Below are positions 38,691 to 55,948 of a stretch of DNA of 64,000 nt, piece after piece. Within the stretch, counting starts at the first letter, position 1. Every line of letters starts with the position of its first letter. The notes beneath the pieces were generated by a model. It saw nothing but the letters and a program-made list of their open reading frames with translations, was not told where the DNA came from and ran no database searches. Position numbers and translations under genes: made by a program. Source of the DNA: Auanema rhodensis (lineage: Eukaryota > Nematoda > Chromadorea > Rhabditida > Rhabditidae); assembly GCA_964057225.1 (NCBI GenBank), contig OZ059895.1, forward strand, positions 18,443,688 to 18,507,687, read 5' to 3'.

Positions 38691-40496
38691 AAGCCTGTAA
38701 CACATGTTATAAAAGGTTGGTAGATTTTGATCTGTCGTAGCGAACACCAGTATTTTATCTCAGTGAATCAATAAGTTTATAAAGCTTATGAAAATTTTGT
38801 AAGCCTTAAAAATAAGAAGATGATATAGTGAAAAGATGCGTGTTGGGCGATCTGAATCACATGGTCGTTTTGTATGAGCAACAATTCAGAAAAAAAATCA
38901 AAACATTATTTTGGATGGGAAAGTTTTTTAATCATTGAAACTAAATGGTATTTGATTAGAAACGTAAACATCTTCTCCACAATTTTTAGTTATTTAAAAG
39001 ACAGAAACCTAGTATGATTGAACGTATTTTGAACATATGGATTGAATCATAGAACAGCGATAATTCAAAAATTCAAATTTATGAGGCGAAAAACATGACA
39101 TTCCCTACATGTGTGGAAAAGGGATAGAGAATGTACTAAAAGAGTAATCAGTAAAAAAAAATCAATTCTAATCTGAGAGAAGAGCAGATATATTTGGATG
39201 CTTGAAATCTATTGGTGTATAGAAATGAGCGATGAAAGATCATTCTATTTGTTATATGAGAAATAAGCGGTTGCATGCAAGCATATTATTATAATAAAAT
39301 GTTTCAAATAGTAATAGATAAGTTTTCAGATTGATCAGTAGTCGAATCGTAAATCAGCTGGAGAAGCCTCGGAATCATCTGATTTTGATTTGAGAAGAGG
39401 GCGCCAAATAGGGAGAGAGCGCCGCAAATGGTTCAAGGACGGCTGGCGACTGACTCAACATCGACGACCGACCGTTGGACCCCTGCCCAAAACAGGCCGC
39501 CGCCCGCATAACGTTTGCCAGGTTCTGTTCAAAATCCGTTTAATTATGTGTTCCTTAATAATTATTTTCTATATATCAAATAGTATTCTAATCGAAGAAT
39601 ATTTGATGAACATGTTTAGGCAATAGTAGTTTGTAGTATTCTTGCTTTAAGTACTGCGAAAATTGTGCTATTCAACGATGTCTTGCGTATATTGATATAT
39701 AGGAGTGTTCGTTCACCCTTTCGGTTTTTTAAACTTTCTGTTCTATTATTCTGCTGAAATTAATTTTTTTCTTTCTTTTAATAAAATGAAAAATTGTTTT
39801 ATTATAACGGCCATAGTTTCGCGATCATTGATTATTACGTTTTATGGCTGATATGTTGCAATCATATCTCTTTTAATATTAGATATTCCTTATTAATTGG
39901 TTTCATTCACCAGTTCTATTCATATATAATCTTTTACATTCTTCAAGTATAACTAAAATTATAATAGTTTAATGTTGTTGAATGTTGTTATTTGTTGTAT
40001 CACTTTGTAACGAAATGTTGAGGATGCAACCAAAAATTATTTATTTTCTATTTTAACACATGATATTTCATGTTAAGTTTTTATTGTATATTTAGTCTGA
40101 TAGTGACAAATATTATCGCTAGGCAGCAGTAGTTCAACAGAAGAAACAATCTTCATGGCTTGTTATGGGTTTTTAATGTTTGTTGCCTTTTATGGTACTG
40201 ATTTTTCGTGTTGGGTTTCACGTTCATTGTCTTTTTTGAGCATATTTCTGCTGTTTTTTCTTGTTTTACTTTCTAATACTTCAACATATCATTGATGTGT
40301 CAAATTGTCAACATCTTTAGCTCACCTATTTTATATGACTCATTGGCATAAAGGCTTTGCGACGACCTTATTTGAACATTGCCTTTTCTTTTTATGATTT
40401 CCACGTTTATTTTTGTGATTGATTTTTGAGTTTCTATTTGGGCTTCTTATATTTTCTTGTTTCAATTTTTTTTATTTCTAACCTTTTCAGATATCA
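38691..40496. promoter_or_regulatory. Divergent upstream region of supervillin and Rho kinase
   Basis: About 1.8 kb between two start codons. Most is AT-rich, but 39,395-39,530 is a strong GC-rich island (GCCGCCGCCCGC inside) with open frames on both strands (78 codons on plus from 39,390). It looks more like a promoter or an untranslated first exon than a gene. The Rho-kinase start follows CCTTTTCAG (ending at 40,490), a good splice or trans-splice acceptor. Confidence 0.5.
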
Positions 40497-45576
<5,080 letters not shown>

Positions 45577-46097
45577 ATCTTTCAATCATCTACTTATTAT
45601 GTACTATAGATCTACTTAACTTTTTTACTTTGTGATTCAAATTGTGCTTGTAGATGATTCCTTCATGTCTCAAGCATTGTTTAGGATTCATTAAGTTTCT
45701 TTCTCATTTGTTCTAATTTATCAAGCATTTCTTTCTTTTTTCATGTTTTTCTTTTTATTTCCGATTGAATCTAACTTCTGCCTCGTAAAGTATTACTTTT
45801 GATGGGTCTTCCTTTATATTCTCTACCTATTGTAGATTGTGCAATTTATCAATATATGGGCACTAAAAGATATTGACGGGCTTTTTTTTAACACTTCATC
45901 AATTTTTTATAATTTTCTGTTATAGTTTTAGCTATTTGTAAGCGAAACTTCTGACAATTTGTTGTGACTATTTATTTATAGCATGTAATTATCTGTATTA
46001 ACTTTTATTGTGCTTATATTATCGTTTAAACGATTCTTATCTGTAAAAATATTGAAAAGTTCCGCGTAACATTTAACTATCAACGTTTTGAACAGGT
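45577..46097. other. Intergenic, let-502 to LST8
   Basis: About 520 bp of T-rich sequence holding the 3' UTR of the kinase gene and the upstream region of the next gene. AACAG directly precedes the GTATGG of the LST8 start. No gene seen. Confidence 0.55.
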
Positions 46098-47832
46098 ATG
46101 GTAGTAGAAGGCTGGGGTAAAATAGTGTCTGCTTCCTATGATCAAAACATTCGAGTATGGGATCCAACAGCTGGGAAAGTTATTTTAACTATGCCTCATG
46201 CAGAAGCTCAGGTAATTCAATTTTTGATGGGATATATTATGGGTTATTTAAAATATTAGGTTAATGCTATGGCCTTTCAACCTAACACGCATCATTTGGC
46301 TGTAGCTTCTTGGCAAAAAGTTAGGCTTTTTGATATAGTAAGCCCCCAATCTCCGTTAGTGGGCTCATTTGAAGGTGTCCCTCGCAATATTACTTGTGTT
46401 GGTTTCGACGTTAGTTCTACTCTTTCTGAACAATATCAAACTAAAGATTTTAAGCATTTTGGGAGATGCATGTTCACTGGAGGAGAAGATGGATATTGTA
46501 GAGTTTATGACACACGTTCTGTCCATTTCAAAGTAAACCCGTATTTTCAGGTAAAAAAATAGAGCTTTTTTATCTAAATATATCGTTCGCTTTTCCTTTT
46601 TCACTTCTATACACCACATGAAAAATGGATATTACAAACATAGAAAGGAATGTCCATCCAAGTATTAATATTTGGAATCATATTACTATAATATGACAGG
46701 TTGCGCCTGCCCGTTGTCGGTCTGTGCAAATAGTTCATTCTCTCATAGTATATTGATTCATCCTATTTACTCTGTATTTTGCTAGTACTTCTAGCTTACT
46801 GAGATTTCCATTTTATAGGTTTCTAGTCCTATTACTTCAGTAGTCTTGATAAATGGTGCTGAATTTTTCATTGCTGATCAAAATGGAAACGTTACACTTT
46901 GGGATCTTAGTAAACCAAATGGCGGAGTAGACGTACTTTTTTTTTTATTATTTAAAAAACTTTTTTTAATTTAGCATTTATTACCAATGCCTAAACTAAT
47001 GACAATGGAATTCGTAGTGAAACTTGCTGTACATCCAGCATGCCACACTTTAACAGGAATTACAAATAGAGGTCGGTTTGTTACTTTGAAAATATCTTTG
47101 AGTAATGTTGCATACTAATGATTTTCTCCAATCGATAATTCTATTTTTGGTTTATCGAAAACGTTGTTTCTGTTTTTGTTTTGCAATTCCGTGATTCATG
47201 AGTCTCTCGGGGAAAATTTCCTGAACAGGCTCCAATGTTTCTCTATTCGATACATTCCCCCCCCCCACCCTCCCTTTGAAAATCTTTTTTCTCACGAAAG
47301 TTATTTTTTGTTATGCATCTTCAAATTTTGCAGGATTTTTGATCACGTGGTCTTTGCAACCTGATGAACAAATGGGTAATCCATGTCCTGAACTATCAAC
47401 GGTGTGCAGCCTTGTCAACTTTCGACAAATTAGTCCTAATCATGGTCTCAGTCTCAGGTCTTTGTTATGATTAAAAAATCAACATAATTTAATCTTTAGG
47501 TATACACCGGATGGAGAAAACTTAGTTATAACATTTTCCGACAGTAGTATTTATGTTATTAATACTCAGACTTATAATCAAAGTAGACACATGAATGCGC
47601 AATGTGACTGGAATTGGGACGCTGTGTTCACGAAGGACGGACGGTGAGTGATCTATTATTGGCCAATGGTTCAATATAAGTTGCATTGAGTATAAACAAT
47701 TGTTTCAGGAAAATGTTTACCGGAGGAAATGATAATAAAGTTAAAGTTTGGGATTTTGAAACCGGAACTATTATTAGTAGATTCGAGGGACATGCTAAGC
47801 CTATCACTGCTCTATGTTTAACAGAAAACTAA
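46098..47832 (+). CDS. mlst-8: LST8, WD40 subunit of TOR complexes
   Basis: WD40 propeller of roughly 310 residues, the length of mLST8, which binds and stabilises the TOR kinase domain in TORC1 and TORC2. Blade signatures run through the protein: SASYDQNIRVWDP at the start, TGGEDGYCRVYD (about 46,475-46,510), NGNVTLWDLS (about 46,882-46,911), a CDWNWDAVFTKDGRKMFTGG segment matching the mLST8 WVWDCAFS-type strand (about 47,605-47,725) and NKVKVWDFETGTI near the end. The order of the PHAEAQVNAMAFQPN and FEGVPRNITCVGFD segments matches LST8 rather than G-beta. It is more divergent than the animal average. Some introns (about 46,550-46,815 and 47,075-47,330) are longer than usual, the second with a poly-C run. 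Confidence 0.83.
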
Positions 47833-48070
47833 ATTACTTGACTGGTTATTAATGATTCTCATCCAAATTTGTTGTTGTAATACCTCTAGTCGAATGATTT
47901 CATGATTGTAAATATGCTCGAAATGTTGCCTATAGACTGCTAAAGATTTATTATTCTTTTTTTTTATCTGGCGTTCAGTCGCTCATTATACTTTTCTAAT
48001 TTTGAAGGTACTATATGAGTGTAGAAAATAATTATAGAATATAAGCGAAATTTAAAAAGCGCTTCACGCC

Positions 48071-51000
48071 ATGTTTGCTCGGAAAGCTAAGTCGTCCGAC
48101 ATCATGACGAGCGTGCAGCGCTTCACTGATATGAATAGGTTAATAAGTTACATATACTCTATCTAATTTTTAAAAATATTCAGGGATAGTGTGAGTCGGG
48201 TTAAGCATTTGAAATTCCTACTGGATACATTATCAATACATGTAGGATAATATCTTTACACATAAGATAAATGGTTTACTTTAGGAGAAGAGACAACTCA
48301 TAGATGATTACAGTTTTGAAACATTTCATTTAGTAGACGAACTATTATTAGCCACTGATATTGCATCGAATCCACAGGGTTTTTAAATCTATAAAGTGTT
48401 TTTGTTATTTCTGACTTTCAGGCGGTATGGAAGCAGAGAGTGGGTTATGGACACTTGAGCAAGTGCTCTGCTTAGCTCCAGAATTAGTAGGAAACGGTAT
48501 ATAATACAATAGTTGTTTATTTATTTATTTAATTGGTATTTCATTGAAGGTTGGCAACGTCATGCTATTGAATCTTTACTCAAAAAAGCTATTTATCCTA
48601 GAAATTTATTAGCTGTGCGAAAGATTGCTATAAGGCTGTTTCTTATATTCTATCAAAGCTTAAGCGTGTTTGGCAAAGTTACATCAGATTTAGACAGAGT
48701 TTTTCAATGCTTATTGCCCTTCTTCCCTCTGAGAAATGGTGATAGCACTGAATTAGTTCTTCAGGAGTATTGTCAAAGTGCAGGTAAATCTAGAATCTTA
48801 ATCTATCAATTTTTTGAAATTTAAGGCACAGTTCAATGGACTGATGGGTTTAAAGCCGATTCACCTGGTTCCGCTGGACCGAGTGCTAAAGAACGTGCCC
48901 AAATGCTCCAGGTTCGATCACGTCCAAGAAATATATTGAATTATTCTGCATAGGTTTATTTGGATAAATTCCTGGAATATTGTACTAGAGAATCCACAAG
49001 AATAGAATGGAATGATGAATCACGACGATTGGAGTGCGCTAAGTTTATTATTGAAAAGTGGGTTTAATAAGTAAAGCAATGTTTTAAAAGTATTTTTTGA
49101 AGGGTTATACAGCTCTATATTTGTGAGTGTTTCCCTGACTTAGAAAACAATGGAGTTGATATCTTTGGCGGATGGGAAGGAGCCGGGGACAGTGGTGAGC
49201 CCCTTGACACTGCGGATCCTGTTGTAATTGCTAGGTAAAAAAAATGTGAAAAATTGATAAATAATATCATATTTAAGATACTGGCTTATTCGATGGATCA
49301 ACAACGTTGCAGGAGCCAAGCAGCAGCCAGCAGGATCTATTCATGCTGGAATGCTGCTTTTTCATGATGCATTATTTTCATCACAGAAGGCTACTAATAC
49401 AGCTTTAACATTAATGCGAGAAGCTATGATTCTGCCTTTGCCTTGCAGTAATGTTATACATAAAGTAAAACTTCTTAGAAATATCCACTAAAGTTTCAAA
49501 ATTGAAGGTTGTCGGGGTTCTAACAAATTGGCTGCTACAATATGAAATTCCACCATTCGTTTCTTCAGGAGAAGTGAAACATAATTGTTTTTATATAATT
49601 TTAAACGTTACATGGTTAAGGTTTCTATTGAATCATCATCATTACTTATTATTAACATGATGCTGTCCTTTTTTCAATCTCCATATCTACTTCAACCTGG
49701 AGATCGTATAACATCTACTGTAGGAATATCGTTCTCAATTTTAAGAGCATGCAGAGATTTGGTGGCGAACCGAATACAGTTACCTAAACCTTTAAACGTT
49801 CGAGTTTGGTATGTTAAGTCAAAATAAATAAAAAAGTAATTATAATTTATAGGTCAGAGCTAATGATTCGTCTTTGCGAATCAGCATCTCGTATATGTTC
49901 CCACTCAGATAAATCATCACAAGAGACATCTGGAGCTTTTGCGAGTACAATTTTATATAATATGATTTTACTTAAGGTGAAATGCAAACTAACTGATTTT
50001 AGTAAACTGTTATTCAGGCAGTCCGACGAGTTGATCTGGAAGACAAGTTGTGGGATGATATTCATAATGTTTTCCAACATGGAATATGGGTTCAAATGGC
50101 GCATCAATGGTCAAAGGTATAAATAGTAAAATTTAAACAAGCTGTCGTATGAATTTGACTCTTCTTGAATATTCACGTCTTGTGGCAAAAGGAGTTTCTG
50201 TAGAACAAAAACATATAAATGTGTTTTTCTTTTCTTTGTTTTCTCATTACGCATATTATGTTTATGTTTATAAACAAAAAATCTTCCAGATCGTTAGGAG
50301 TACCACGAGAGCATTAGTATTACATTTGGCACATACTGACATTTTCTCTAAAGAAGAATTAGAAAGACAAACTGTACGTTTCCTATTATAAGTGAAAATT
50401 TTGATTGTTTTGTTTTTAAGGTTGGAGCAGCGCAGAACAAGGCAATTAAGGAACGAGTGGATACTGCTAGCATTGATGAACAATCTGTAGATAGCTCAGA
50501 TGTAGGCGAAGATAATGTTTTTGATGAAACTGATGATGTAACTAATTCTGTTGCCGTAAGTATTCATTTGGATATAACTATAATAGATATAATTTAGTCC
50601 TGGTCTGGAGATTCTACTATTTGGCTTCAAGTATGGAGAAGAGTTTTGTGTTTGTTTGGGCCACATTCAAATGCTAATGCTATTATAGCTATCGAAGCCA
50701 TTTCTCAGACTATAACTCAACTTCTTCAAGTAAAATTTAACATTAATTTGATCCAAATTTGGAGCTTTTAGGTGAATTTGGATCAATTAGCGCATTGGCT
50801 TGCCGCCAGGCTTGTTAATGCTCCTATTCAGGTTCTTCCTCATTGCATAGGAGCTCTTGGTGCTGTTTTGAACTGCAATAGGCCAGCACCGAAATTACTT
50901 CAGACTCACATATTATTAAGTTTCCAACGTTTAATTCAAGCTAATGATCGACAGGTGTGTTAAATTTTATTCAAGTTTTTTTCATAGCTTATCTTCAGGT

Positions 51001-53267
51001 TTTACCATATGTGGCTAGCATGTCACCTACTCATCTTTCCGTTTTATCTCCTCTTCTGATTCAATCGATACCTAAACTTCTGACAAATAGTCAACCTCCT
51101 CAATTAAATTTATTAAAAACATTAGCACTCATCTCGACAGAATACAGTGAAGCTGAGAATGTTCTTTTGAAGCAGGTAATTTGGTATTAATGCATAAATT
51201 TTAATATTCTTTCAATTAAGCTTGCTAGTATTGAGATGACTATTCAACAATCTCTCATGTGCATGAATGCGTTGACATTGCTTGTATTGCAAAGAGCAGA
51301 TTTGGAGTTGATGTCTAAGGTAAGGTCTAATTAATTTATTGTATGTTGAACCTAATTTTCCAGCTATTATCTGTTCTTCAACAAAACCGATATGCTGCCC
51401 GTCTCTTACCGGTGTTGTGCTCGAGTTTGCCATCCCTTACTAAGTTTTGTAATGGATGCACTGTTCTTCAAGGTTCTATACGGTTTTTGAAAGCATATAA
51501 TATTTTTTTTAGCTTTACTCAAAGCTTCTTCTGTACTAAGAGACGAGAGAACTCGTACTGAGGTTGAATGGGCTATGACTTCTTTATGCTTGAGTGCACA
51601 ACAGAAGGAACTTCCACAAGTTATACGTGGTTTATTGGCTGACAAGCATAAACTGTTAGAAGGTATGAACCTCTTAATTTAAGATGAACTAATGTGAATT
51701 TGTTCAGGAGCCGTTGTTACGATGGCTAATCAATTCCCATTACCCGGTTTCAATGTATCTCGTTGGAATTCGATCGAATCTCCCCATTCTAGTGCTCAGA
51801 AACATTTAGAGAAATCTACATTCGTTCACAGGAAGAATGCTATTATTAGGTTTTGAGTTCATATAAATGGACCTGATATACTTTTTAATGCAGTGTGAAT
51901 AAAGATCCTCAATGTGAAGTAACTTCAAGAACAGTGGTTGGGCGACATTGCTGGACTCTTGAGCCGCATGCTACTGAACGTAAGGATGGAAAAAATGTCA
52001 ACGCTTGGTTGAAAAAGGAAGCCATGCGAGGCAAACGAGCGGGTCTGCATAATATGGTTCTCAGGATTTATAAATTGTTTTTCTCTAGGTCGAGAATCTT
52101 CTGGCATACTTGGAGTTATGGAAGATCCATTTGATGCTTTACCTGAAGTGACAAACAACAACAAACCTTTGCCTGTTGATACTGAACCTTGGATGCAGAT
52201 TCTCGACAGTAGTCGACGACAACCACAACCATTAAAGACCATGCCCCGAAATCCTCCGTCATCTCCTTCACCTAGGTATCTATTGGCGTCATTTTTTTCA
52301 CTTTTATATTTGTCTATAGATTACTAGAATGGAGATCTTTGGCTGCTAGTTTTGGGTTTGTTCCAAGTGTAGCTGAAGTTCCTCAAAATTTCAATCGTGA
52401 TCTCAAACATTTGGACCAAACATCTGCACGTGAAGTTCACAAGGTGCGATTAGATCAGTTGCAAAAATTATATAGTGAAATCTTTAGGTTGCTGTTATAT
52501 ATGTTGCTGAAGAACAAGAAGATAAACAATCCATACTTTCAAACACCACGGCATCTCCTGAATTTGACCGCTTTATTGAGGAATTGGGGTGGGAAGTTCG
52601 AATTGGTGCTCATGAGGGTTACTCTGGTGGACTCCCAGTTGATTCTATTGCTCCGTATTTCGCGACTCCTGATTCAGAAATAATATTTCATGTTAATACC
52701 AAGCTTGGTGGCGATGTAACACATAAATGGAAGCATATTGGGAATGACGAAGTATCTATAAATATCTATAATATGATGAAATTCATAATCTTGCAGGTTC
52801 ACGTTGTTTGGTCGGAACATACACGCGCTTATCGTAGGGAGACCATTGCTACTAAATTCTGTGACGTTTTAATTGTGTTAGAAAAAGCGGGAGAGAAGGT
52901 ATGCATCACACATACGTACAGAGGATCTATGAAACAATTCTATTTAGACTTATCGTGTTCGCGTCGAAACAACCAGTAGTTTGGAATTTGGACCATTATA
53001 CGACGGAGCTCTAATCGGTGAAGCAGAGCTTGCTGAGATGGTTAGATTGACCGTGGTATGCAATTGTCTTTGTTTAGTTTTCGCTATTGTACTGTGAAAT
53101 TTTAGATAAATGCTTCCCGAGCTTATCGTTTAGCAAGAGAAGATCATGCTCGTCCTATTAGACATCGTGAACATGTTTTTGGTATGGATACTAAACGTCA
53201 TATGAAATCAGTTCATTTGGCTGACGCTATCAATAACTTATATGTGCCAAGCATGATGTGTGAATAA
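48071..53267 (+). CDS. hgap-1: Ral GTPase-activating protein, alpha catalytic subunit
   Basis: Very large gene with more than 20 short introns. RalGAP alpha pairs with RalGAP beta and inactivates Ral GTPases (in worms the HGAP-1/HGAP-2 heterodimer). The N-terminus has the family pattern VKHLKFLLD and a helical region (LLKKAIYPRNLLAVRKIAIRLF), then a long HEAT-like helical body, and at the end the Rap/Ran-GAP catalytic domain (about 52,480-53,230): VAVIYVAEEQEDKQSIL, GWEVRIGAHEGYSGGLP, and the segment [21 protein letters not shown]. The Asn in GNDE is the expected catalytic asparagine thumb and is present; an intron (52,752-52,797) interrupts this motif. Full-length Ser/Thr-rich linkers of the human protein are reduced, so the protein is shorter. 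It lies 238 bp after LST8. Confidence 0.9.
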
Positions 53268-53654
53268 GTGGGATGTTTTATGAACTACTTCATAATATTA
53301 TTTTGTGATATTCTTATATAAAAGCTGTGATGTTGAGCCTGTGAGCATATTTAGTCTTATCTGCACGCGGTGCCTTATTTGGTTTTTTTTTTCGGTTAAT
53401 TTACCCAGGATAAACTAAAACTGCTAAATACATATCTATCCCTATTAATTTTATAATAATGTATTAATTTATTAATCCTTTAGCATAATTAGTATAGTAT
53501 TATTATACAAATGTACATAAAAATACGTTTTATATTTTTAGAGAATAAAAATGGCTTGCTTATTCTGGGGTTGTTTTAGATAAAATCGTAGACGAACCGA
53601 TTAGTTTATTTAAACCAAAATTTATGAACCTGAGACATTATCATATTCGATAGA
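53268..53654. other. Intergenic, RalGAP alpha to LENG1-like gene
   Basis: About 390 bp, AT-rich with several AATAAT-like elements and AGAATAAAAATGG near 53,540. No gene seen. Confidence 0.55.
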
Positions 53655-54809
53655 ATGAATATCTTACCAAAGAAGAAATGGCACGTTCGTACAAAGGAGA
53701 ATATGGCTCGTGTTCGGAGAGACGAAGCGAAAGCCGAAGAAGAAGAGCGGCAACGTCTTGATAGAGCCATATTAGCTGAAAATGAAAGGAGGTTACAAGC
53801 ATTACGTTCTAAAGCTGACGACAGGTCTCCTATTCCTTGTGAGAAATTAGAATCTTAAACTACTCTTATAGAATGACTACAATGTTTGGAAAAGGTGGTG
53901 AACGGCAGAGTCAAGAAGATATGTCAATATCCAGTGAAACTGGTCATGTTAATTTCTTTCAGGTTTTAGTAATGAGAAACCCCGCTAATGATTTTTTTAG
54001 GATCTTGAGAGAGAAGAACGGAAAAATCATGGAGAAGGTAATAAAGAATATGAGAAAGAAAAGAAAAAAGAGCAACAAGTGAGCTATAACATTTGAATTT
54101 CCAAAGAAACATCTGATTTTAGGAATGGGAATCGAAAATGGGTATACAAAAAATGTTAGGAGAAGGTACAAATGAATTGGATAAGAAGAAAGAATGGTAT
54201 GAAAATCTACCAGGACTCCGTACAGCTCCAAAACCCGTAATTTGCTTGCAAATATTCAGCAATAGTATATCTGTTTAGATAAAATATGGAGCTCCTATGC
54301 CTCACGCTATTGTCAAAGATGGGGATGAAGACTCTGATGATAAGAAGAAGCACAAAAAGAAGAAGAAGAAGGAATCTAGTAAACATAAGAAAGATAGAAA
54401 GCACCGTCGTAAACGTAGTAGTAGTAATAGTAGCTCAGATAGTGAAAGCGAAAGCTCCTCCAAGCATAAGAAAAGTTAAAAATCATGTTTTACCAATATA
54501 AATTTTCTTCCTTTAAGAGAAGAAAAAGAGGAAGAGAAAGCATAGCAAAAGTGAAGTAGAAGAAGAAGAAAAGAGGCGAAAATATTTGGCTGAGAAACAT
54601 AGTCATTTAGCTATGTTACGTGAAGAACGGATTCGTAGAGAACGCCAAGAGGTTTATTCCAACAGCATTTCTAATTTAATTTTCGTATTTTTCAGAAAGG
54701 TAGAACTGAGCTACTACTTAATCCAGAGTTAGCGGCAAAAAAAGAAGAACCTACTACTAAGAAACCTAAGTATAATTCCCAGTTCAACCCAGAACTTAGT
54801 AGATATTGA
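53655..54809 (+). CDS. LENG1: LENG1-like protein with CIR N-terminal domain
   Basis: Short-intron gene. The first exon gives [20 protein letters not shown] and then a charged [18 protein letters not shown] helix: this is the CIR N-terminal domain seen in LENG1 and CIR1, proteins associated with splicing and nuclear RNA factors. The middle is a lysine/serine-rich tract (54,330-54,560, [10 protein letters not shown]-like and RS-like runs). The C-terminus, [13 protein letters not shown], matches the YNSQFNPQL end of human LENG1, so both ends support orthology and exclude CIR1. The first exon's read-through frame ends at a stop within the intron after GCTGACGACAG, but GT-AG splicing to an AATGACTACAATG exon keeps the frame. 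The precise function in worms is unknown to me. Confidence 0.82.
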
Positions 54810-54947
54810 TCTCTTATTAATTGTATTACAATAAAAATAGTATTAATATTACGTTATTATTTCCTAAAAAATATAGTTTTAATCTATATATACATATTTT
54901 TTAACATTTTTATCGTTTTTCAACGCATATATTACTTTAGCCTCGTT

Positions 54948-55820
54948 ATGAAATACCCTCGATCGATCTGGATAGTTCGACATGCTGAAAGGTAATATGA
55001 TATTTTTTTGTTTATACTATTTTTATCATATTTAGAGAAGATAATATAAACAAGAATTGGAAAAAACTACCGGAAGCTCAAGGTCTTAGTCAAGATAATT
55101 CCCATCTTAGTCGTAGGGGTCGTAGTCAAGCAGCTGAATGTGCTACGCGGTATTTGATATACAGATAGAGACGAAAATGAATTCACTTTTTTTCAGATTT
55201 GCTAATGTTCCCTTAAACCATGTTTTCGCTTCTCCTTTTGACAGAACTATTCAAACGGCCTCGATCATTGCCCAAGGAAAAGGATTATTAGTCAAAGTTG
55301 GTTGAATTTTCATTCTTAATTAAAAATAACTTCAGCCTGAACCAGGACTTCTTGAGGCTTTTTATTTGTGCGACAAGCCACCTAGCTACTGGTCTGCAGA
55401 AGAACTTAAAACCAAATATGAACTCGTGGATACCGATTATATCCCCCTCTTCACTAAAGTTATTTCAAAATTTTTTATTCATTCCTAATTCCCTTTTCAG
55501 CACATCTTACCAAAGGAGGGATTTGGCGACGAAGCTTGTGTTCCTAGGTTGAGAGCCACAATACAGTATATTACCGCAAAATACGAAGGTGGGTATGGTT
55601 CGTTTGTACTCTTTTGAAAGTGAATCTTTTAGGGGATTTGCTTTTAGTCGGACACGGAGCTTCAATTGGAGCGTGTCATGAAGTGCTCTGTAACGACTTT
55701 CGATATGTTGGACAAGCAACTGTTAGCAAATTCACTGAGACATCTCCAGGAAATTTTAAGTTGGATTACAGTGGTGACTCAAGTCATCTCTCTGATAAAT
55801 CTAATTTACGTCCTTGGTAA
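54948..55820 (+). CDS. Histidine phosphatase superfamily protein (UBASH3/phosphoglycerate-mutase-like)
   Basis: Small gene with four or five short introns, roughly 220 residues. Start follows TTACTTTAG and lies 138 bp after the LENG1-like stop. The catalytic motif is IWIVRHAER near the N-terminus, with the nucleophile His in RHA in place of the common RHG. Later motifs are LSRRGRSQAAECA, the phosphate-binding FASPFDRTIQTA (about 55,228-55,265), and the second catalytic His in LLVGHGASIGACHEV (about 55,640-55,690). These are the hallmarks of branch 1 histidine phosphatases of the UBASH3 type, but SH3 and UBA domains are absent, so this is the phosphatase-only form that is multiplied in nematodes. 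Substrate is unknown. Active-site residues look intact. Confidence 0.8.
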
Positions 55821-55948
55821 AACAATAAAAATTATAAATTATTATTTAACCCGAAATTAAACATAAATTATAATATAAAATTGTTAAACAATCACAGACA
55901 TAAATGAGGAAAGGCAATTAATCAGCAATGGCAATTAAAGCTTACAAC
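55821..55948. other. Short tail-to-tail gap
   Basis: Only about 128 bp separate the stops of the phosphatase gene (+) and SDF2 (-), so the two 3' UTRs must be short or overlap. AATAAA-like sequences occur on the plus strand near 55,824-55,830. Confidence 0.6.

Larger units (their letters stand above)
46098..55820 (+). other. Candidate operon: LST8, RalGAP alpha, LENG1-like, histidine phosphatase
   Basis: Four genes on the same strand with gaps of 238, 387 and 138 bp between stop and start codons. The 138-bp gap ends in TTACTTTAG, which resembles a downstream trans-splice acceptor of nematode operons; a T/U-rich tract precedes it. Spacing of about 100-400 bp is compatible with worm operons. 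The boundaries and leader usage cannot be read from sequence. Confidence 0.4.
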
